Shown here one piece after another: positions 60,239-64,000 of a stretch of 64,000 nt of DNA. The DNA comes from Oscillospiraceae bacterium (GTDB lineage: Bacteria > Bacillota > Clostridia > Oscillospirales > Ruminococcaceae), in assembly GCA_017438745.1 (NCBI GenBank), contig JAFRUS010000064.1:1-64000 (forward strand), in the 5' to 3' direction. Made by a program: the position numbers and the translations under genes. A model generated the notes under the pieces. That model was not told the origin of the DNA and searched no databases. It saw nothing but the letters and a program-made list of their open reading frames with translations. Within the stretch, counting starts at the first letter, position 1. Each line of letters opens with the position of its first letter.

Positions 60239-61146
60239 AGAGAATACCCTGCAATATATTCCTTCAGGTGTTCGAGATATCGTTCAGTTATCGCATTTAC
60301 CGGCCTGTCAGTAGTTGTAATATAACCTATTTCCATGTATTCGTCGCTTTTAAGAGGGATCGACACGATGTTGTCACCGTTAAGATCGGAGCTCAGGACA
60401 CCTGATGAAATGGTATATCCGTCAAGACCGATAAGCAGATTGAACAGTGTTGCACGGTCTGAAACCACTATGTTTTTCGGACTCTCGGCAGTAATGTGAA
60501 GTTCTTCGGCAAAGTAGAACGAGTTCTTTACACCCTGGTCATATGTCAGACGCGGGAAGTCCTTTATATCGTCCAGTGTAACGAATTCACGGCCGACAAG
60601 AGGATTGTTCCTGCTTACAAACACATGCGGCTTTGCCCTGAAGAGCGGTTCGAATTTAAGCTCCTCGGTCTGTAAAATATGATTTATCACTTCACGGTTG
60701 AAGTTGCTCAGATAAAGAACACCTATGTCACTTCTGTGAGTACGCACATCTTCTATGATCTCAGCCGTTTTTAATTCACGAAGCGAGAATTCGTATTTGT
60801 CCCGTCCGTATTCACGTACAAGCTCAACAAAGGCATTGACAACAAATGCATAGTGCTGCGATGAAACAGCAAAAGCTCTGTTTGGCGGGGGAGAAGACTT
60901 GTATTCGCTTTCCAGAAGCTCCGTCTGTTCGATGATCTGTCTTGCGTACGAAAGAAATTTCGTACCGTCTTCCGAAAGATAAACGCCTCTGTTGCTTCTG
61001 TTGAATATCGTTATTCCCATTTCCTTTTCAAGTTCCGCAACCGATTTTGACAGACTCGGCTGTGCAATAAAAAGCCGCTGTGCCGCTGTTGTGATCGAAC
61101 CAGTTTCGGCGATAGTTATAACATATTTAAGCTGTTGTAGGGTCAT
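60232..61146 (-). CDS. LysR-family regulator, probably of metE-metF
   Basis: 304 residues from the ATG at 61146, which has GGGAGG upstream; the frame runs further without a site. The N-terminal winged helix (MTLQQLKYVITIAETGSITT, then AQRLFIAQPSLSKSVAELEK) and the C-terminal effector-binding domain are typical of LysR. It lies directly upstream of metE in the same orientation. A MetR-like role for homocysteine or methionine is inferred from position; the effector cannot be read from sequence. The stop codon lies in a hairpin. Confidence 0.88.
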   Translation of the reverse strand: MTLQQLKYVITIAETGSITTAAQRLFIAQPSLSKSVAELEKEMGITIFNRSNRGVYLSEDGTKFLSYARQIIEQTELLESEYKSSPPPNRAFAVSSQHYAFVVNAFVELVREYGRDKYEFSLRELKTAEIIEDVRTHRSDIGVLYLSNFNREVINHILQTEELKFEPLFRAKPHVFVSRNNPLVGREFVTLDDIKDFPRLTYDQGVKNSFYFAEELHITAESPKNIVVSDRATLFNLLIGLDGYTISSGVLSSDLNGDNIVSIPLKSDEYMEIGYITTTDRPVNAITERYLEHLKEYIAGYSLP

Positions 61147-61170
61147 ATCATTCCTCCCTTGCAATTCTTT

Positions 61171-61199
61171 ATTATAGCATATATGCGGAAGTATTTCAA
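61171..61199 (-). promoter_or_regulatory. Sigma-A promoter of the LysR gene
   Basis: Minus strand: TTGAAA (61194-61199), 17-base spacer, TATAAT (61171-61176). Confidence 0.75.
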
Positions 61200-61299
61200 T
61201 CAATAATTGTCACAAAATAAATGAATGTTGATAAATGTTGATGAAGTCTTGTGCAATGACGTATCGTTTTTTGTTTCAGCAGTTTCAAAGTATAATAAA

Positions 61300-61325
61300 A
61301 AACCGGGCGGAAATTCGCCCGGTTT
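61300..61325 (-). terminator. Terminator of the lipoprotein gene
   Basis: A 10-base perfect stem (61300-61309 with 61316-61325) followed on the minus strand by a T run. Confidence 0.8.
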
Positions 61326-61370
61326 AAAGATATTACCGACATGAATACATTATACTCAGTGTATTCGTGA

Positions 61371-62171
61371 TTATTTATCTGTATCGTAGGTGCTGACAAG
61401 TTTAAATGCTTCAAGATTTGAATATCTTACCTGAAGCATGTAGCATTCTTCTTCACCGGTTTCAACAAAGAAATCAGTACGTAGCGGATCATTTACACCT
61501 GTCATGAAATCAAGTCGATAAGCTTTCTTTCCCATCATCCAGGTCGTTTGACTTTGCATAACCTGACATCCTGCAGCTTCAATAAGATCGTAAGTTTCAT
61601 CGGCTAAAGTTAAAGCAGAATTATTTGCTTTGTTCATTGTGAATTCATTTAATCTATCATGGTCAGCAAATTTAAGATACTCTGTTCCTTTGATTTCAAA
61701 TCTGGATTCGTAGTCCCAGTCTACCGGAATATCAATGAATCCGAAGTTTTCTTCACCGACTCTTTTCAGTTCGCCGAGTGATGCGATCATATCAAGTGTT
61801 TCCTGTGAATCGGTCACTTCCACTACGTTTCCGTCTTCCTGTATGACCGTGAATTTTACTCCGTTTCCATCAGATACTGGAGCCATAGTCTCAGCCACAC
61901 CGCTCATTAACCCGGATTTATCTTCAAGTGTAACAGTTATTTCAGTTATATCCGGTGTGGTTGTTTCTTCTGAAGTGGTTACTGTGGTTTCCGGAACAGT
62001 AGTTTCTGATTCCGGTGCTTCTGTTACTGATTCCTCAGTCGTTTCTGAAACTGCAGTAGTTTCTTCCGTTTTTTCTGCGGTCTCATTACCGCTTTTCTGT
62101 TCAGCCGAACATCCGGCAATACAAACTGTAATAATCAAAGCCATAAGGCCTGCAAGTGTCTTTTTATTCAT
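61371..62171 (-). CDS. Thr/Glu-rich lipoprotein, unknown function
   Basis: 266 residues. Lipobox IAGC (Cys21). A Thr/Glu/Ser/Val-rich linker (about 25-75) resembles that of the lipoprotein at 21969. A globular domain of about 190 residues follows, with FIDIPVDWDYE, FADHDRLNEFTM and a Cys-containing DLIEAAGCQVMQSQT stretch. No family recognised. Probably anchored on the outer face of the membrane. Its own promoter and terminator make it a single unit, divergent from a dockerin gene. Confidence 0.75.
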   Translation of the reverse strand: MNKKTLAGLMALIITVCIAGCSAEQKSGNETAEKTEETTAVSETTEESVTEAPESETTVPETTVTTSEETTTPDITEITVTLEDKSGLMSGVAETMAPVSDGNGVKFTVIQEDGNVVEVTDSQETLDMIASLGELKRVGEENFGFIDIPVDWDYESRFEIKGTEYLKFADHDRLNEFTMNKANNSALTLADETYDLIEAAGCQVMQSQTTWMMGKKAYRLDFMTGVNDPLRTDFFVETGEEECYMLQVRYSNLEAFKLVSTYDTDK

Positions 62172-62245
62172 TTAATATCTCTCCGTTTATTATTTTTATG
62201 CGTAAATTGTATAGACCGTGTTATAAGCATAAAGTCTTGCTGAAT

Positions 62246-62274
62246 ATTCTATCATTTTTCTGATTAAATGTCAA
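62246..62274 (-). promoter_or_regulatory. Sigma-A promoter of the lipoprotein gene
   Basis: Minus strand: TTGACA (62269-62274), 17-base spacer, TAGAAT (62246-62251). Confidence 0.7.
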
Positions 62275-62326
62275 ATTAATAATTGCTGTTACGATTCCAA
62301 ATGGAAAATCCGCCTTTAATTGCCGA

Positions 62327-62355
62327 TTGAAAATCATATCCTGTCATGTTATAAT
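62327..62355 (+). promoter_or_regulatory. Sigma-A promoter of the dockerin gene
   Basis: TTGAAA (62327-62332), 17-base spacer, TATAAT (62350-62355). Confidence 0.75.
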
Positions 62356-62393
62356 TTATAAGGATTTAATTTTAGCAAAAGGGGAATAATATA

Positions 62394-63074
62394 ATGAAAA
62401 AAACGATCAGATCATGTATAGCTCTTTCTTTAGCAGTTCTTGCTGCGTCAACAGTCTCACCATTCAGAAATACAGTTCTGAAAAATAACGCAGTAACAGT
62501 AAATGCAGCAGAGGAAGAGAAGGAAGCGTTTCCGGAATGGGTCCCGGAATCATTTGATGAAGCGGCCGCATTTGAAGAAAAATTCGGAAGAACACATACA
62601 GGTGACGAATATGCATGTGTACTTTTCAGGAAAAAAGATAATGAGCAGTTCCATGCAGCCTATAATTCATCGCCTCAGAAATTCGGAAGCAATTCAAAAG
62701 ATTTTTCAAAGATCTCATTTGAAATACCGAAAGGAAAAACTGAAGAACCGGGAACTATATACGAAGACGGAGAATACATTGTTTTAATTTTCAGGTTCAG
62801 AAATGTTGATTATCTGCTCATCAGTGATGAGATAAATAAGAAGAGATACAGATTCGTTTCAGATGAAAAAGGTGAACCTCTCGAAACAGAACCGGTTGCA
62901 GGAGATTCTGACGGAAACGGAAGTATAGATGCTTCTGATGTTTTACTGCTTCAGAAAGCTATGGTTATGGGAGGTAAAAATACTACTATGCCTTTTTACT
63001 TCGATATGAACGCTGACGGTAATGTAAACATAACTGATCTATGCCTTATTAAAGACGCATTGTTTAATGCTTAA
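62394..63074 (+). CDS. Secreted dockerin protein, unknown module
   Basis: 226 residues. Signal peptide (about 1-40), an acidic unknown module (about 42-165) and a C-terminal type I dockerin (about 170-226). The dockerin has two calcium loops, GDSDGNGSIDASD and FDMNADGNVNITD. The module is too small for most glycoside hydrolases and has no sequence I recognise. It would be displayed through a cohesin on a scaffoldin that is not in this window. Own sigma-A promoter, unlike the ECF-type promoter of the dockerin gene at 17344. Ribosome site: AAAAGGGG. Confidence 0.87.
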   Translation: MKKTIRSCIALSLAVLAASTVSPFRNTVLKNNAVTVNAAEEEKEAFPEWVPESFDEAAAFEEKFGRTHTGDEYACVLFRKKDNEQFHAAYNSSPQKFGSNSKDFSKISFEIPKGKTEEPGTIYEDGEYIVLIFRFRNVDYLLISDEINKKRYRFVSDEKGEPLETEPVAGDSDGNGSIDASDVLLLQKAMVMGGKNTTMPFYFDMNADGNVNITDLCLIKDALFNA

Positions 63075-63151
63075 ATTATGAAATACTGAAAATGCCATGA
63101 GACTCGTGATGGCAGAGACAGTAATATTCGAAAAGGGAGTACAGATATAAT

Positions 63152-63946
63152 ATGAACAGAACAAAGGCGGAACAGGTTTTCAGGAGTTATACTGATAACT
63201 ATGATTCATCTGATGTAAAAATAAAGCTTAAGATCGACCATACATTCAGGGTTGCTGAGATAGCTGACCGGATAGCAGAAGGTATTGGCGCAGACCGTGA
63301 TTTTGCGTGGCTGTCGGGGCTTCTGCATGACATTGGAAGATTTGAGCAGGTGAAAAGGTACGGCACATTTTACGATGCGGTATCCATCGATCATGCGGAG
63401 CTCAGTGCAGATATTCTTTTTAAGGACGGACTTTTTTCAGAGTTTGAGAAAGCATTGTTTTCTGATACCGGAAGTGATGAAAACATCTTTTTAAATGAAG
63501 ATAGGAAGAAACTGCTTGAAACTGTTATCCGTCTGCACAACAAGCTTGCAGTACCGGACGGACTTGATGAGGAAACTCTGATGTACACAAGGATACTCAG
63601 AGATGCCGACAAGGCGGATATTTTCCGTGTTCTTACAGAGCCTCCGTATGACGGCAGAAATGAGAGGATAATAAACAGTGCTGTCCCTGCAAGTGAAAAG
63701 GTGATGAGTCTTGTTATGGAACGCCGCTGCGTGCCGAGAGGCATTACGGAAACTGAATTCGAAAGCCTTGTAAGTCATTGCTGTATGGCTTTTGAACTGG
63801 AATACAAAGTTTCAAGGGATATCGTTTCCGAACAGGGCTACCTTGACACACTCATGAACCTCGATGCTAAAAATGATATCGTAAAAGATCAGCTTAAAAC
63901 TGTCAGAGATGAAATGCAGAAATGCTGGGCAGAAGCTGTAAGATGA
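63152..63946 (+). CDS. HD-domain phosphohydrolase
   Basis: 264 residues. HD domain with IDHTFRVAEIAD (first His, about 30-41), SGLLHDIGRFEQ (the HD pair, about 54-65), IDHAELSAD (about 77-85) and the late Asp in RILRDADKADIFR. Such enzymes hydrolyse nucleotides or other phosphate esters with divalent metal; the substrate is unknown. A TGCCAT/ATGGCA hairpin lies just upstream (about 63092-63113). The start has AAAAGGGAG in front. The 54 bases after it, to the window end, hold nothing recognisable. Confidence 0.85.
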   Translation: MNRTKAEQVFRSYTDNYDSSDVKIKLKIDHTFRVAEIADRIAEGIGADRDFAWLSGLLHDIGRFEQVKRYGTFYDAVSIDHAELSADILFKDGLFSEFEKALFSDTGSDENIFLNEDRKKLLETVIRLHNKLAVPDGLDEETLMYTRILRDADKADIFRVLTEPPYDGRNERIINSAVPASEKVMSLVMERRCVPRGITETEFESLVSHCCMAFELEYKVSRDIVSEQGYLDTLMNLDAKNDIVKDQLKTVRDEMQKCWAEAVR

Positions 63947-64000
63947 CAGAACACTGAGGATTAATAACTATACAGAAAAAGATCAGTATATCCGTAAAAT

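Overview
The window looks like chromosomal DNA from a Ruminococcus-type gut or rumen Firmicute (inference). The grounds are three secreted proteins with type I dockerins, an ECF sigma factor next to a Thr-rich membrane protein, BspA-type leucine-rich repeats, Thr-rich lipoproteins with strong Shine-Dalgarno sites, and many sigma-A promoters with 17-base spacers. No rRNA, tRNA or CRISPR array was seen.

Left part (1-11 kb): an IS200/IS605-type element, a MATE exporter, aat, an AAA/DUF4143 ATPase, a PflX-like radical SAM protein, a DUF5662 gene coupled to thrB, and a 1288-residue fusion of condensation, adenylation and carrier domains with a C-terminal PlsC acyltransferase. From 11.1 to 14.3 kb lies a worn toxin or defence island: a HipA-like kinase gene with an internal deletion, its partner gene, a nuclease-domain fragment, an intact HipA-like kinase and a ParE/Phd-type toxin-antitoxin pair.

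From 14.4 to 29.2 kb: a small membrane protein, a YjbR-like protein, an ECF sigma factor with a putative anti-sigma protein, two dockerin proteins (the first preceded by the same promoter block as the sigma gene), cobK, then a metal-flavoured surface locus (cupredoxin-like wall protein, lipoprotein, DUF4418, FtsX/ABC exporter) and a DUF1847 gene with an ABC importer of the SsuABC type. From 29.2 to 36.9 kb is an accessory region: a gene fragment, an AlbA/Schlafen-type regulator with a frame-breaking repeat, a CPBP protease, ArsC/Spx-like, DUF6557 and DUF4869 genes, an OLD-like ATPase and a RelA/SpoT-domain protein.

The most unusual block is 37.1-50.4 kb. Eleven same-strand, tightly packed genes begin with an XRE regulator behind a consensus promoter. 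They encode two proteins that share one zinc-ribbon module, a lidless Hsp70, a multi-module AAA+ ATPase, a P-loop GTPase, three coiled-coil proteins and two proteins of no recognised family. It reads as one NTP-driven, chaperone-centred machine that I cannot match to a named system.

Right part (50.7-64 kb): three consecutive cyclic-di-GMP genes (one intact GGDEF, two degenerate GGDEF plus intact EAL), metE-metF with a LysR regulator, a Thr-rich lipoprotein, a dockerin protein and an HD-domain hydrolase. Several families of short palindromic repeats are scattered between genes; one copy supplies the stop codon of a gene inside the large operon.
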